A stretch of 64,000 nt of DNA from Coffea arabica (GCF_036785885.1 NC_092320.1:12773557-12837556), one strand, 5' to 3'. Counted from the first letter of the stretch, positions 47,131 to 59,380 are shown. The notes: generated by a model not told the origin, from the letters alone. Translations and numbers: made by a program.

Positions 47131-50031
47131 CCAAAAAAAAAAAATTTGAAAAGACCTGCTTTACAAGGATGCTGACTGTCTGTCGAGTGATTGGGCCACA
47201 TGGGCAGGTGTAGTTGTCCATATTGGTCCTCATTCAACAAACAAGTTGTTTTGGATATCTCATATCTAGTACAAAGATGACCTGTGAGCCCACCATGATC
47301 TTTTATGAGATTAGGATAGAGCTAAAAAGTCTATGGTTTCATGTAATGGTTGGAGTTGATTCTTGCCACGTTGATGCCATGGAGAGATACAGAAGTGTCT
47401 TGAGGGAATTGATTGTTTGACAAATTAGAATTACGAGTCTACAAACACGATGGATTGTTATAGATTGGGTTGGTTCACTTCACCTGCAACTAACTGCTTG
47501 ATTTTTGTATATTTCTTTGGGTCGATTCGATACCTATCTAATCTACTTTTCTTCGCAAGTTGTTTGCTACATGATGCTCTTTCCTAGGAGGAAACTGCTT
47601 CCATTTAGGAACCATCATACCAACGATTTACCTCAAAACCAATTTACCCACACACAAACAAAATATATAGCAGTCTCTTTTATTGACTTAGTAAAGTCGC
47701 TGTCAGGCCATCAAAAGTTCTGACGGATTAAGAGTTTTGATGATAACTTGAGAGGTGAATTTCTAGTGTAGGTGACTATCTTTGCAGTTCTTATCTTAAA
47801 AGCTGACTGTTAAGGATGGATTTTAAAAAAAATGTATAATCTATTCAGAGTGATATGCCTTGGCTAAAATTATTGGAGTATTATATCATTTGCGTGCTTT
47901 AAATGTTAGAATTGAAAGAAAGTAAACACTTTGAAGTTAAAAGCATTCGGATTTGAGCTTATCCTATACCAAGTGATCTGGATTATAGGCACCATCCATA
48001 CTTGGCCTCTTATAAAAAAGATTTCATCAAACACACTACTGTCAAACATCTTGACTTGGCATAAAATGGCGATACAAATAATTAAAGGAACCAACCTCTT
48101 TTTTTTTTTTTTAAGCAGAAAAGGGTTGGGATTCATGAAGCGAGAAAGGTGAAGGAGGATCTGAACCTAAGACCTTCAATTCTTAAGCGTTTCAATCTTA
48201 ATTGAAGAAACCATCATTATAAGAGCTTATTTTTTGGATTATGGCACCTTTACCTAGTCCTAGAAAACTTTACAAAGTAGAGGCTTTTTAGGTGGTAGAC
48301 TTCAAATTTTCCCGATGCGTATATATGCGCATGTTCACTCGAACAAGCAACTTTGAAAAATACGGTGTTGGTAACAGTCTTTAGGAACAGGTGTATGGCA
48401 AGGCAAAGCATGTACGTAGCTTTTATTATACGGAGTTGGTGATCTTGGAGGTGAACTTTCCCTTTCAGCAAAACAAGATGGTAATTATTTAGTACCATTA
48501 AAGATTAAAAATCTACAAGAATCAATTAGTAATAAAACTACCAATTTTCAGTAGACTTCTGCGTCCGGGTTATGACCTCAGAGTCTTCTTCTTTTATTCT
48601 GAATGCTGCCTCTTGAATAAGCTGTTAATTAACTATCTGTCATAGCAAGCAAAATATCTGCTGTATTATTTTGCCTGATCATGCAACATTTCATTTGATT
48701 TTTCTTTCTCCATAATCTGGCATGCCACTTGGATATAATCGCAAAATTCAACGTAGGATTTTTTTTTTTGGGGTTTAATCTTAAAAGTGCTAGAAGGCTG
48801 AAAGTATACAACTTTCCACACAGAATTGAAACTTATCCAAAGGCATTTTTAGCTTCAGACAAAAAATTGCGATAAATTTGCAGAGAACAGTAACACTAAT
48901 ATGAGGACGACCTTTTACGTTTTATCGGCTGAGTTGGTAAGGCTCTAGTGGATGCGGCCATGCCTACCCCACGCAGCACCATGCAAAAGGATATGGATTT
49001 CTTTCACAAGACGAGAATAGACATCCTCAGTTTTCAGTAGCCATCACTGCCAAACGTGAATTCTTATCCATTTGGGTTCGACAATTTCTTTATCACATGC
49101 TTCATCTCTCTCTAGTCTAGAGGGCCATTTAATTTCACCAATCAATGTACCATATGCTTCGTTGGGTTATTTCATATACAACTATTTTGTTTGGAGCATT
49201 AGGTAAGATTTTTTTTTTTTTTTTTGAAACAATTTGCACCAAGAAAAACTAAAGATGTGACGACGTAGGTAGGAGGAATCTTCAGAGAAGAATATCAGGG
49301 TATAGGTATTTTTTTTTAAAAAAAAAAATATCTGAAGAAAACATGCATTTACTTCTCTCACAAATACTTCACCATATTCTTCAACTCTTCTGGGCTCTTC
49401 AGGGAAAAAAAACAAGAAACTAGTTGAATCAATTGAAAATTTGTCAGCAACAAGGAATAACATCCGTTGACTCTTTGTTTGCAGAAGACAAATTGCCTTG
49501 TAGATTTTTGACAGAGTGATGTGTACTTTATTGCATTTCTTTATATCATCTGTGGGGAAAAAAAAATGTTTGTCCTTTTAACCATTTACTAATTTTTTGA
49601 CTTCTGCACTCCAGACCATTACTTGGCAATTTTTTCCCTGCCTCAATTGAAGAGCAGATGTGCCCAAATTAAGCAGTTTGACCCATTAAAGAAAATTAAC
49701 AAAAAATGAAAAAAAAAAAGAAACAAAGTTTTAATCTCAAGATCAAAATATTGTCTTCCTATTACACCCTTCATCAAGAACAAGGACAAATTTTGTATCA
49801 TGTTGGACTAGCCCTTGTTTTTCATTCGAGGGGCAAGCAGCGATAAACACCATCCATCCTTCATTATCATTACCACAAATTCTGCCTCATTATGTCCTGT
49901 GAAACCAAGAAGCTTTCTGTTTTGTATTCTCTAATTGGCATTGGGCTTTCTCTACTTGGGCTATTAACCCAAGGCGTCTACCACCTAGCAAGAAGTGGGC
50001 AAGAACGAGAAAGCAAAAAATCCGTTTTTCT
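46186..50031. other. Intergenic region with simple-sequence tracts and possible SINE relics
   Basis: No gene is supported. About 48098-48200 begins with a T-run and contains, on the minus strand, GGTTCAGATCC, which resembles a polymerase III B box; it may be a degraded SINE, but no A box or target duplication was secured. Near 48925-48950, TCGGCTGAGTTGGTAAGG resembles an A box without a partner B box. All open frames here are short and featureless, and those across 46909-47240 are products of the poly(C) run. Confidence 0.4.
47091..47125. repeat. 35-nt poly(C) homopolymer
   Basis: An uninterrupted run of 35 C follows a (TG)n run (about 47078-47090) and is followed by TAAAACC and an A-run. 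It produces false proline- and glycine-rich frames on the two strands. The true length may be uncertain because such runs are hard to sequence. Confidence 0.9.
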
Positions 50032-50047
50032 ACTACAGGTAATAGTA

Positions 50048-50221
50048 GTCCCAGCGGGTAGCTCGACTGGTTTCGGTCGTCTGTCTTTACAGCAAAGTCT
50101 CAGGTTCAACACTCACTTGCTATCGTTGCTTGGGCATCTTTGGGGCGAGCTCTACCTAGCTTGGGGGAATTAGTCCGGGTGATTTTGGATACCCCTCCAG
50201 AGCGTTATAAAAAAAAAAAGC
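50048..50221 (+). mobile_element. tRNA-derived SINE with perfect 16-bp target duplication
   Basis: It starts GTCCCAGCGGGTAGCTCG. The A box is TAGCTCGACTGG (50059-50070) and the B box GGTTCAACACT (50103-50113), about 33 bp apart as in tRNA genes. The body carries no coding frame and ends TATAAAAAAAAAAAG, a short poly(A) tail. Identical copies of ACTACAGGTAATAGTA flank it at 50032-50047 and 50222-50237. It is a different family from the SINE at 27163, since apart from the A and B boxes the bodies do not look alike. The perfect duplication suggests a fairly recent insertion. Confidence 0.92.
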
Positions 50222-50237
50222 ACTACAGGTAATAGTA

Positions 50238-51389
50238 TATTGGTTTTATGGAGTTTGTTCATGGAAGACGAATTAGCATCTAAAGATAGAATCTTCAGGC
50301 TTATACTATACCGCTCAAATAATAAATTGGGTTAATTCTAATAAACCCCCACAAAATATATCTGTCTGTTTCTCTTTAATTGAATCAATTCGCTTCTTGT
50401 GCTACGTGTAATTTTCCCAATCTAGTACAATTGGATCAAGAAGCTCATATGATTGCTAGCTGCATGGTTTTGTGAAGTGACCAAATTACTCCACAAGTTC
50501 TTTATTGCTATTTTTTTTAGTGCCTGCTCTTGTTGAAAAACTTTCTAAAACAATCCAGTTATTACCCATGTTGTTAACAATTCAACGTTTTGTGTGATGT
50601 TTGACTTATGATCACAATTGAAGTTTATTTCAATAGATATTAGCCTGTTGCTACTATTCTTATAATTCATGTTTTATAGTTTTTGCAATAAGTGTAATTA
50701 TTCGGGGTTCATTTTATTACTTTTAAGAGTTTTTACAAAAAAAATTTCTATAGCAGTGGAAGGGTAATTTGGTTGGTTCACGAAACTGTGTGTGTGTCAG
50801 CATGACAAATTTAACCTGATTGGAAAAATTGTAAGGACTGAAGAGGTGGATTAGTTCGAAAAAACATTCAAGGAGGCTATATGAGAGAGTGGCATTTTTA
50901 TTGAGGGAGTTTTGTTGGAATTAACCATAAGAAATAAGCACACGCGTATGTGTATGTATATATATAGGGGTATATGGAGATTAGAAATCCACAGCTCCTA
51001 ATAATGGGACACTTTTTCTGTACTCTCAAAAGTAGTATAATGGCGAGTTTGATTCGCGTATGCCAACTTGGAATTGTAATGCAGAATAGAAGCGATTTTA
51101 TAGCAAATGGTTTTTAAACAAAAGGTCCAAAAAAAAAGAGGACGAAGAATGAAGTTAGTGAATACATTGCCCTCGTATTTGTTCCTGGGAGACAAATTTG
51201 GCATCGAAAAGATAGAGCCCTGTAGCAAGTTGGGTACATCTGTAGTACGTGTAATGGTACAACACTCACCGACAAGAACATGTAAAAGAATGAATTAAGT
51301 ACTATAAACACAACAATCAACTGAATAATTTCTGGGCTTCGCTTACAAGAATTTCTTTCAAAGAATTCCTCAGGTGGACTTGGAATGTT
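50238..51389. other. Intergenic region and 3' flank of the one-helix gene
   Basis: No gene is supported. The open frames at 50998-51320 overlap one another on both strands and show no domain. The 3' untranslated region of the one-helix protein gene should occupy roughly the last 200 bp. A (TA)n-like tract lies near 50955-50965. Confidence 0.5.
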
Positions 51390-54300
51390 CTATCTTGTGA
51401 AAAGGCCAACAAATGCAGCCCAGTATCCGGCCAACTGTTAAAAGGAAATAAACAGAGACAGAGAAAATGTGTTCAGCTTTACGAAATTAAGCCCTCTTTC
51501 TGAAACTTTCCCTACGAGCGATGCAGCTGAGAATGAGGTACCTGAGACAGAATTCCATGCCCAGTTTGACCTTCAATGACTAATCCAGCAGTCAGACCAA
51601 GCATAGCCCAAGCACCATTGATGGCCTCGATTTCTCGACGTCTCTGTAACATATCACACTAGAACAGATTAGAAATCATCTGTACAATCACGGTAGGAAA
51701 GATACAAAACAGGTACAAGAAAAGCCTTATCAGAAGAAAGGACAAGGAAACAACAGATCGCAAACTCAAATTAATCTTCTTGGAACATGATGGCATGTCA
51801 GAGTCACAACAAACTCACAGCTCATTGTACATATCTATGCCCGTCCAACGACGACAAATCGGTTGTATATATCTGTACCCCTCCGACAATGACAAATCAG
51901 TTTTCACGTTTAACACCCTATGAGGCAGGCATCACCTCAAAAATTTCATTTGGAGGCTGAGCCAGAATAGCCAGCAACAAAAGAACTGGAATTGGTTGAA
52001 AAACAGCACACCGGGCAAAATCAAAGCAGATAAAGAAAGAAGGGAGAGAAGTCAAAATGTGAGGAAAACGGAAAAGATTACATTTTGAAGATGGAACAGA
52101 GAGGGAGAAAGTTGAGCTTTGGTGAAGAGAGGTGCCAGGATGAATTTTGCTTAAGAGAAGAAGCAAAAAAGAAAGTTTTAGTATCAGCTAAATGATTTTT
52201 GGAAAATAATTAAAACCAACAATATTAGCTTAATGTTGAATAAAAAAAGGACAATATTTGGGTAAATAACCCTACACGAAAGTATGTATCTTGCAGATAC
52301 AAGAAATCAATGACATTTACAGGGTACATTTGAATTAGTCCCAGAGAACATATGTGCCTGCATGCACACCTGTATGTTTGAGATAAAGCTAATAAATCCT
52401 GTTTTATGGATGATTTTTACTCAATCAATTGTGAATTGGATGACGAGAAGCAGACAAGTAAAAGTTCCTCACATAGCAAAATGGAGAGTATGCTAACAAG
52501 GGGCTGGACTCACTTTTAGTCGCTCTTTAGCTTTAATCTGTACCATTTGCTTTGCTGCAAGCCGCTTGGCTTCCAACGGGTCAACCATGTTCACCACTTT
52601 GCTTGAACTTCTTCTTCTTCCTGGAGGCACCTACAAAATCACCAAAAAAAAAAAAATGGGACCATAAATAATATGGAATCTTGTGGCTTCGGGATATACA
52701 TCAACAATGCAATGAAACACTGTGCAAAACAGCAATCTAGATACTCTAGACTTCTAGCTTTGACTATGACCCTGCTACACATTCAGTTTGAGCATTGAAT
52801 GTTTACTGTCAGAAAAAGATGAACTTTGACATTTTGGTTATGTACTAAATCTAGTAGCAACCTTGAAATTCTCAACCAGTTTACCTGAGATGTTTTCAGG
52901 CTTGAAAACGTGATGATGTAGATCTTGATGTCTAAATTACAGATGTGTGAGTGCCAAAAGTTCATTCATTTATAATTTGACACTTCTGTCTTCCCTTTAA
53001 AAATTTGAGAATTATGCCAAAAGGATCTCAGGTATGAACCTTTTCTTCTTCCTTTTCATAATTTTTTTTGCCTGCTACAAAACATGCACAGCATTCTGCC
53101 AAGTTTAAGAGAGACTAAATACAAGCTCTTCTTTTTCTGTGACTCACACTAAAAACAAATGCAGGTGAGTCTGCTTAGTTTCTCCCAGAGTGTTGTTTGC
53201 CAACAAAATAGGTATAGTAGGCTGCACAACAATAATTTCTGAAACGTAAGTGCACAAACAAAGGCCAACTGGAAGATACTTTTGGACAAGTAAACCATTA
53301 GATGGAGTAGGATGCATCTTATACCAAAGTCCCTACATAAGGAGGCTGAAACTATGAGGATAAAGACGTGGTCAAGCTCTAAGCAAATTCCTAAGAGATG
53401 ACAATTTCCATATTTGACTTCTATTGAGAGAGAGAGAGAGATGATGCTCATGGATTTTAAACAAGTGGGATATAAAGAAAATATATCATAGCTGTCCATG
53501 TCATTCCTTCATCCCCATAATGGTAAATACAGATACAACATAAGATATCTTTCATGGAAGTTCAAAAGGAAATTAATGAATAAGTTCAGAATACATGATA
53601 ATGTTAGAATGGGTGTGTAGAACAACAGAACAAGTATTATGTTTGCAAGATGGCAAAGGTAATGGTTATAGAAGATGAAATAAGTTACAACTAGCTGGAT
53701 ATTTTGCAATATCTCCCCAAGGAAGACTGTTAGATAAACATTTATTAGCGGCATTGACATGATAGATGTGGATTACAATATTCGAAGCATCAGGGGATAA
53801 CAAATTTTTGTAACACATTATCTAAAAAAGGACATGGTAACTAACACCAGCTGAAGTGGAAACAGAAGAAAGTTCATGTAAGAGAGACCAAATACAATTG
53901 TCTGAAGCCTTGCTGAAATGGTTTCATTAAATATCTTCCCCCTAAAATTGCATGAACCTAAAATCCTTCATCTTCTTTTCCTTTTTTACTTAATATGAGT
54001 CCACCGGTCCAATACTTAGTTCTTTTATCTGGCTCCAGGCAACCCCCAGAATCAGTTTCTCATCATTTACAACAGTTAAAGGATCAGTAGAGTTCAACCT
54101 TACCACTGTGTTAGCATACTCCATAATAAGTAGCCTAAAATTCACTTTGGTACAACAAATGACCAGAGAGATGCCTAAAATTCACACAGTCTAATCTTTT
54201 ATATCTAGTGCACTTATTCCTACTATTTTTGCATATTCATGTACCAATAAAACAGCTGAATTTCAAATAAAAATGTGTCTTGGATTACTTGAGCCTCACT

Positions 54301-55837
54301 CTGAAAACATACCCTTCCAAATATACTCTTTCAATAGGACACCAAGGATATACCCACAAACATTTGTGTGCATATTGAAACCAAACATATTGACAGTATA
54401 ATGTGGAAGCCTTAGGTGATGCATACATTAGGGTTCGCCAACACGCGAATTGGTCGAATCTTCCTACTTTGCAAGCTTAGTATTGCATCTTGTCCTCTTC
54501 TCAATCCCCATCTAGAAAGAGAGTAAAGAATGAAAGGAGAACAATATCAAAAAAAAAACCAAGACATTTCTTCATTTTATAACAGCCATTGTTACAGATT
54601 CAGAAAGTGTAAATAAGGTCCTAGAAATGTCACAAATTTTCCAAGCAATTTCTTACAGAAAACTACAAAAATCTGAATGGATTCTCAATAAATACAAGAC
54701 AGCAAGAGATGTCATAAATTTTTTTAACTCACGGTAGTTTCCCGCACTCACAGCGGACTTCCATCTTTTTTTCCAAAGAAATATGAAAAAGGAAGGATTT
54801 TTCCGATCAAAACAACACAGTTTGGTGCATTATTCTTGGTCTAGTGTGGATAAGACTTTCTTGAGTATCTGCCTACCAAGGTTATCACTAAACTTCAATT
54901 AGACCACCAAATAATCAAACCTAAAGTTTTTTTAACACTGCCTGCACCTCTTAGCGTTTAATAAATTGGGTAACAACTTCTCACCTGTGACTTCTAAATT
55001 AAAAATAACTTGATCCAAGCAATTCTAACTGACAATTTACCATGTCATACACAGAGTTGCTAGATTAACAATGTTTCTAGCATTGTCGAATAGACTACCA
55101 ACATCTTCTTGTTTAGAAGAAGTTTCATGAGATTCGGTTAGCCAAAACCAAAAAAAACTCCAATTCATAAGGTCAAGATTGACACCGGCAGACCATCTTA
55201 ACAGCATATACAACTCATGCTCCAAAAATGAATACATTCTCCGTGTACTTACTCAACACTGTCTCAACTCCAAAACACAAAACTTACCCAGAAAAGACTA
55301 CAGAAAATTAAAAGCAAGTAATTCACAGGTCAGAAACAATCAAAAGCAGGATAATAGTAAATACAATTTTCCAGACAAATATCCATATGAGCCCTGTCTA
55401 TTACTCCCTTAACTAAAATCCAAAATCCACAAAGTACGTAGTTAGGAATACGAGTGTTGTATTCAGTTTCTTAGTATCGTTGCGGTAAAGAACAAATTTT
55501 TGCACAAGTCAGAACTGATAAAAGATACTAGTTGCTCTTTCTCTGAAGAAATGATAAAAATGGATTCTTGCCTCGAATAAATCGACCCAAAGTGAAAGAG
55601 GGATATACTTAAAGTACCCACTGCAGTGTTTTACTATATCCAAACCGATAATTAACAGAAATAGAAAGATACAAAAACTAACCAAAACTTGAAGGAGATG
55701 AGGCAGTAGACAAGTGGGATGTCTCAAATATACCTGAAATCAGAGGAAGAACGGATGATATCAATGGGAGCTAAGTGTTGTGGGGCGAGCAAGGAGAGAC
55801 CCTTGTTCATCACCTGCATTGTCCAGCAACACAGCAT
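51390..55837 (-). CDS. Plastid one-helix (Hlip/LHC-like) protein, 5 exons
   Basis: This small thylakoid protein of the LHC/Hlip superfamily has members that bind chlorophyll or carotenoid and act in photoprotection or pigment-protein assembly. Exons (descending): 55837-55734, 54511-54427, 52630-52514, 51643-51542, 51434-51390; total 453 nt, 150 aa. Every junction is GT-AG and phases agree (AG|A = Arg35, then phase 0). Residues 1 to about 60 form a Ser/Arg-rich transit peptide; IRVLA|N fits a stromal cleavage site. Next comes a basic linker (PPGRRRSSSK, MVDPLEAKRLAAKQM), then the helix EIEAINGAWAMLGLTAGLVIE (about 106-126), then a C-terminal hydrophobic stretch LAGYWAAFVGLF. The helix has E108 and N111 of the chlorophyll motif ExxNxRxAM, but Ala113 replaces Arg. 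The start could also be Met7 or Met10. I cannot assign it to OHP1, OHP2 or a named LIL. Confidence 0.85.
54427..54511 (-). other. 85-nt internal exon of the one-helix gene
   Basis: On the minus strand it is preceded by TTTCTAG and followed by GTATGC. It translates, after the Arg completed across the junction, to WGLRRGQDAILSLQS... ending VLANPN. It is the only place I found between exon 1 (phase 2 end) and the VPPG exon (phase 0 start) that bridges the frame: 85 nt is one base plus 28 codons. Without it, joining the two outer exons runs into a stop. Confidence 0.8.
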
Positions 55838-58160
55838 CCTTGCCGAACTTTTTCCCTCCGAGGGCCGAAAGTTTATTAGTTTTATGGGACAGCAGGACTA
55901 GGTATTTTCTGGATGAGGGCCTCAACAATAGGTAATTTGCGGTGGAAATTCCAGAATAAAAATATTGGTGAGTTAAAACTTGAAATTTTTTTTTGAAAAT
56001 ACCGTCATAATTATTTATTTTTAAATTGGATTATTACTTCCTTCATTGACACTATATAAGTTATCGAGTGTCTAGATAGATAATACATGTATAATATTTA
56101 AAAGTTAATTCTTACAAATTTAGGGTCTATATTTATTAATAATGTTTCGTGCAATTGAAACAAGCAATTATTGAGACCCCGTATCTTCTTGCCTAATATT
56201 AGGATTCGTCAAAGCAAGTTTTTTTTTTTCCTCTTACTTAGTTTAAAGACACCATCAGATATTATTCAAAGTAAGTGTCCACCACAAGACTTGTGCCAAT
56301 GGCTAGCACCAAAGGGAAATGGGTAAAATCGGAACCAAGTTATTAATCACTTATTCCACTCAGGCGTCAGGACTAGAGCCTCGTATGATTGAAAATGAAA
56401 GAAGGCCTATTTTGAAAATTTGACAACTGAAAGGGGTAATGAATATAGAGACAGAAAATTGCAGGGGGTTAATCATATATAACCAAACTTTGGCTCTAGA
56501 TTTTGGTGGTAGTTACTGTAGATAATTCTTCAACGGCTGGATTCCTATTGGATTTAGAAGCCTACTATTTTGCTTCACTCGAGTCCTTATTTGCTGAATT
56601 CCTTTTCTTTTTTGAGGCCTAATAATAACTCTATTTTGGAGAATGGTCCTATCATAAATTCCAGCCACGTGTGTACTTATCCTCCAATTGAATAGCGACA
56701 AGTTTTGACTTTTGTGTTGCAGGGGATATGAACCGCAAAGGAATGAAGACTCTTTGTGAATTCTAGGAAAGTGAAAGTAGTTTCTTTTGTCTGGAAATTT
56801 TCTATTCAAGTTTCACTACTAAGTTGTGACTTTATTTAACCCATTAGGTGTGAGGCATACTTGTAACTTGAATAAGGTTTATTATACTTTGAGTCGGTGA
56901 GGGGTTAGAGACTGGAACAACTATTTCGGTGACTATATAAACAAAATAATTTTTAGTTCTAAATAAGGTTGATTTAAAAATTTTTTAATCTTTTTCGAAT
57001 GCTATGGTAAATCTTTTAATTTTTAATAAGATAGAAGTAAATATTTTATTTCTCTAAGGTGATTATAACCATGATGAAAATCTGGGCAATTTTTTGAGGG
57101 GCATTCTAAAAGAAAAGGAAAGATTCAAAAAAAAAAAAAAATAATTTAGAGAGTGCAATTGTAAAGAAAAAAGACAATTAAAATCTTGTACTAGTCAAGT
57201 TCACATTTTTTAGAAGTTGAATTGCCCACCCTCATTGTAACATAACGCGCTCTGCCCTTTGTCGGTGATCATTGCTAAATACCTGACTGTTTTTTTTTGG
57301 AATAAAATATCATAATTTTATTAAAATATGTGCTAATGACAAAATACATCATCAAACATACATAGATATCGAAAAAAGAGATCTAAAGGATATATACTAT
57401 AGATTTGAAAAATAGATAAAGATTACCGAATAAATCTCTAAAAAGGACTTCAAAATATAAGATAATAATTATAATCCAACGTGCATGTTTTCAATCGTTA
57501 AATTTGTTAATTAACTATTTCAAATCTGGATATTATCGTGAATAGATCCAAGAAATTTCATATTTGATAATTAAAATCTGAAAAAACTCAAAATCTAATA
57601 AAAAAAATGGAAAAAATCTACCTAAATCATGTCTTTACAAGAATCTTCTTGCAACCTCCTCAAAGAGTTGCGCCACACAAATTGAGAAAAAGTCTTTCTT
57701 GTTAGAAGGCTGAACGTCAATCGGTTGCCTTTGTAAGTCTTGCTTTTCAGTCGACTGTCTAAACACCCAATTTGGTGATTTACAATGAAAATAATGGGAT
57801 GAAATGAGTTTAGACGTCATAAGCGAATCATTAGCAAATTAAAGATTCCCATATCAAGTTCCAATTCACTAGCAATTCTCGGGGATTCTAGAATGCTGAA
57901 TCAAATCCCCATGAACTAATTGATCAAAAAAGTAAAGTGTTGTTATAAGTACTTGAAGATTGCAGGCTAGACATTTGTAAGACAGATTAGATTCTAGCTG
58001 CTTTTTCTTTTTGTGTGTAGGCGTTAGTTGTTTTCTGGACTCCAATCCTTTTTTAACTGCTTTTTGGTTAATCATAATAGCTGAGAATATTGAATTTCTC
58101 ATACAAAATGGCCTGCAATCAGTATTACATATGATACAAGAAGTCGCTCCAATTTTCTAA
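55838..58160. other. Intergenic region without recognised gene
   Basis: Upstream (in transcript sense) of the one-helix gene, about 55838-55920 should be leader; no TATA element is obvious. The remainder is AT-rich. The frames at 56513-56809, 57635-57820 and 57869-58102 have polar translations but no recognised domain or splice partner. The last is likely in the 3' flank of the membrane-protein gene. Confidence 0.45.
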
Positions 58161-59144
58161 CTAAAATTCTGCATCAGCAATGGTAGGAGCATATAGCCTT
58201 GCATTCTCCACCTTTGCATAGCTCCTTCTGCATTCATGGTAAAATAATGTGTAGACCACAAAATAAAAATGTATCATCAGGCAATATGACCAAATTCTTG
58301 GAACACTAATGGCCAAACCAACCAAATTGGCATAAGCTTCCAGGAAAGAAAATGTCTGATGCATTGCACCCGAGGCAAGCACCAGAAGCATCATTAAAAC
58401 AAATCCCTGCAACTTTTTGACTTTGCTGAGCTCAGAATTGGCAACATGGATAGCCTTCAGGCCAGACAAGTTTTCCTCCATCACAGAAACCACAAGGCTT
58501 AGCATCCAGAGAGCACAGGTATGAACACAACACACCACACCTAAAACCACCAGTATCCAATACATGGTAGTGAAAAGAGGACCTTCAGTCATGACTCCAA
58601 TTAATCCAAACATGACTAGTAAGAGGATTGCGCTTGCCAAGCTGATCAGAATCATCCAAATGCTTGTTTTCAGAGGCCTTTTCCACCTTCCTAGTCTCGT
58701 GACTCTGGACAGCATTTCTTTAAGGCTCAATGATTTTGCATTATTATCAGTACAGGCTTCATACGTAGAATGTACAGAAGCTGCTACTGAAAACATGAAA
58801 ACAACACACAAGAAAGACAATGTTGCAAATTTGTAATTGAGAAGAAAACGAACATCTCTTACAATAGCTATGTATATGGTCAGATCAGCTTCAGTGATTC
58901 GGACTTTTGTGGGCACAAGTAGGAAATTGGCTACTAAATCTCTTAAAACAGGTCGCAATACTAGATGATCAGCCAATCCCACCAGGGAATATAGGGAAAA
59001 CATGACGAATGTGATAAAAAATGCAAGCCTCCCATTTGCATTGATGGCGATCTTCAGGGCATTCCTCAGAATTAGAGAAATGGATAAGCAAGATTTTTGT
59101 GCTTTCTTGATGGTATGGGCTGCTATCCCTAGTTGTTTGTCCAT
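58161..59144 (-). CDS. Multi-pass membrane protein, tandem copy 1 (327 aa, intronless)
   Basis: A single-exon gene of 327 aa whose function is not known. A basic N-terminus (KKAQKS...) precedes about six hydrophobic segments: near 39-58, 108-130, 163-187, 192-222, 247-268 and 280-305. Shared landmarks with copy 2 (61478-62440) are ADHLVL, SVAASVHSTYEA, RPLKTSIWMI, GVMTEG, LWMLSLVVSV and a TLFYHE motif, with a short polar tail ending AEF. The layout and the VVSV(M/L)EE...GLKAI segment recall the plant At4g19950/At1g31130-type membrane proteins, which also carry SVVSVLE followed by a helix; that link is inference from memory and may be superficial. The start ATG is 55 bp below a TATA element conserved in copy 2. 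Confidence 0.88.
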   Translation of the reverse strand: MDKQLGIAAHTIKKAQKSCLSISLILRNALKIAINANGRLAFFITFVMFSLYSLVGLADHLVLRPVLRDLVANFLLVPTKVRITEADLTIYIAIVRDVRFLLNYKFATLSFLCVVFMFSVAASVHSTYEACTDNNAKSLSLKEMLSRVTRLGRWKRPLKTSIWMILISLASAILLLVMFGLIGVMTEGPLFTTMYWILVVLGVVCCVHTCALWMLSLVVSVMEENLSGLKAIHVANSELSKVKKLQGFVLMMLLVLASGAMHQTFSFLEAYANLVGLAISVPRIWSYCLMIHFYFVVYTLFYHECRRSYAKVENARLYAPTIADAEF

Positions 59145-59198
59145 CTGGTTATTTTTCTGGGAGTGTGTATGAATGCTCTATGCATTTGACGTGTAAAG

Positions 59199-59207
59199 CT
59201 TTTATAG
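59199..59207 (-). promoter_or_regulatory. Conserved core promoter of membrane-protein copy 1
   Basis: The minus strand reads CCTCTATAAAAGCTTTACAC, with the TATA element 55 bp above the ATG. The paralogue at 61478-62440 has CCTCTATAAAACAGCTTCAC at the same distance, so the TATA box and its downstream AGCTT(T/C)ACAC are kept in both copies. Confidence 0.65.
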
Positions 59208-59268
59208 AGGAGTTCCAACTCGATCCAACGGGTTGCGGTCTTTGAGAATGGATTTAGCCGCAACGACT

Positions 59269-59380
59269 TGCTCTAAAGTCTACAAGTCGATGGTTTTTAG
59301 CCTATTGGGTCCTTCTCAGGTCAATGCTCTAAAGTCTACAAGTCGATATGCTTTTTAGCCTATTGGGCTTGCTTCTGGTT
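59269..59380. repeat. 56-bp tandem duplication upstream of membrane-protein copy 1
   Basis: TGCTCTAAAGTCTACAAGTC begins at 59269 and again at 59325. Both copies continue with GA...TTTTTAGCCTATTGGG. The second has a two-base insertion (ATGC for TGG). The unit sits 125-236 bp above the start codon of the gene at 58161-59144, within its likely promoter, and has no counterpart above the paralogue. Confidence 0.8.

Noticed and set aside
46909..47240. Proline-rich and glycine-rich frames
   Set aside because: They are produced by the 35-C run and shift with its length.
48098..48200. Possible third SINE (T-run plus B-box-like GGTTCAGATCC)
   Set aside because: No convincing A box or target duplication could be found; kept only as a note in the intergenic description.
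55509..55727. 72-codon minus-strand frame below exon 1 of the one-helix gene
   Set aside because: It begins at a non-ATG codon, is intron sequence after a good GT donor at 55733, and has no domain.
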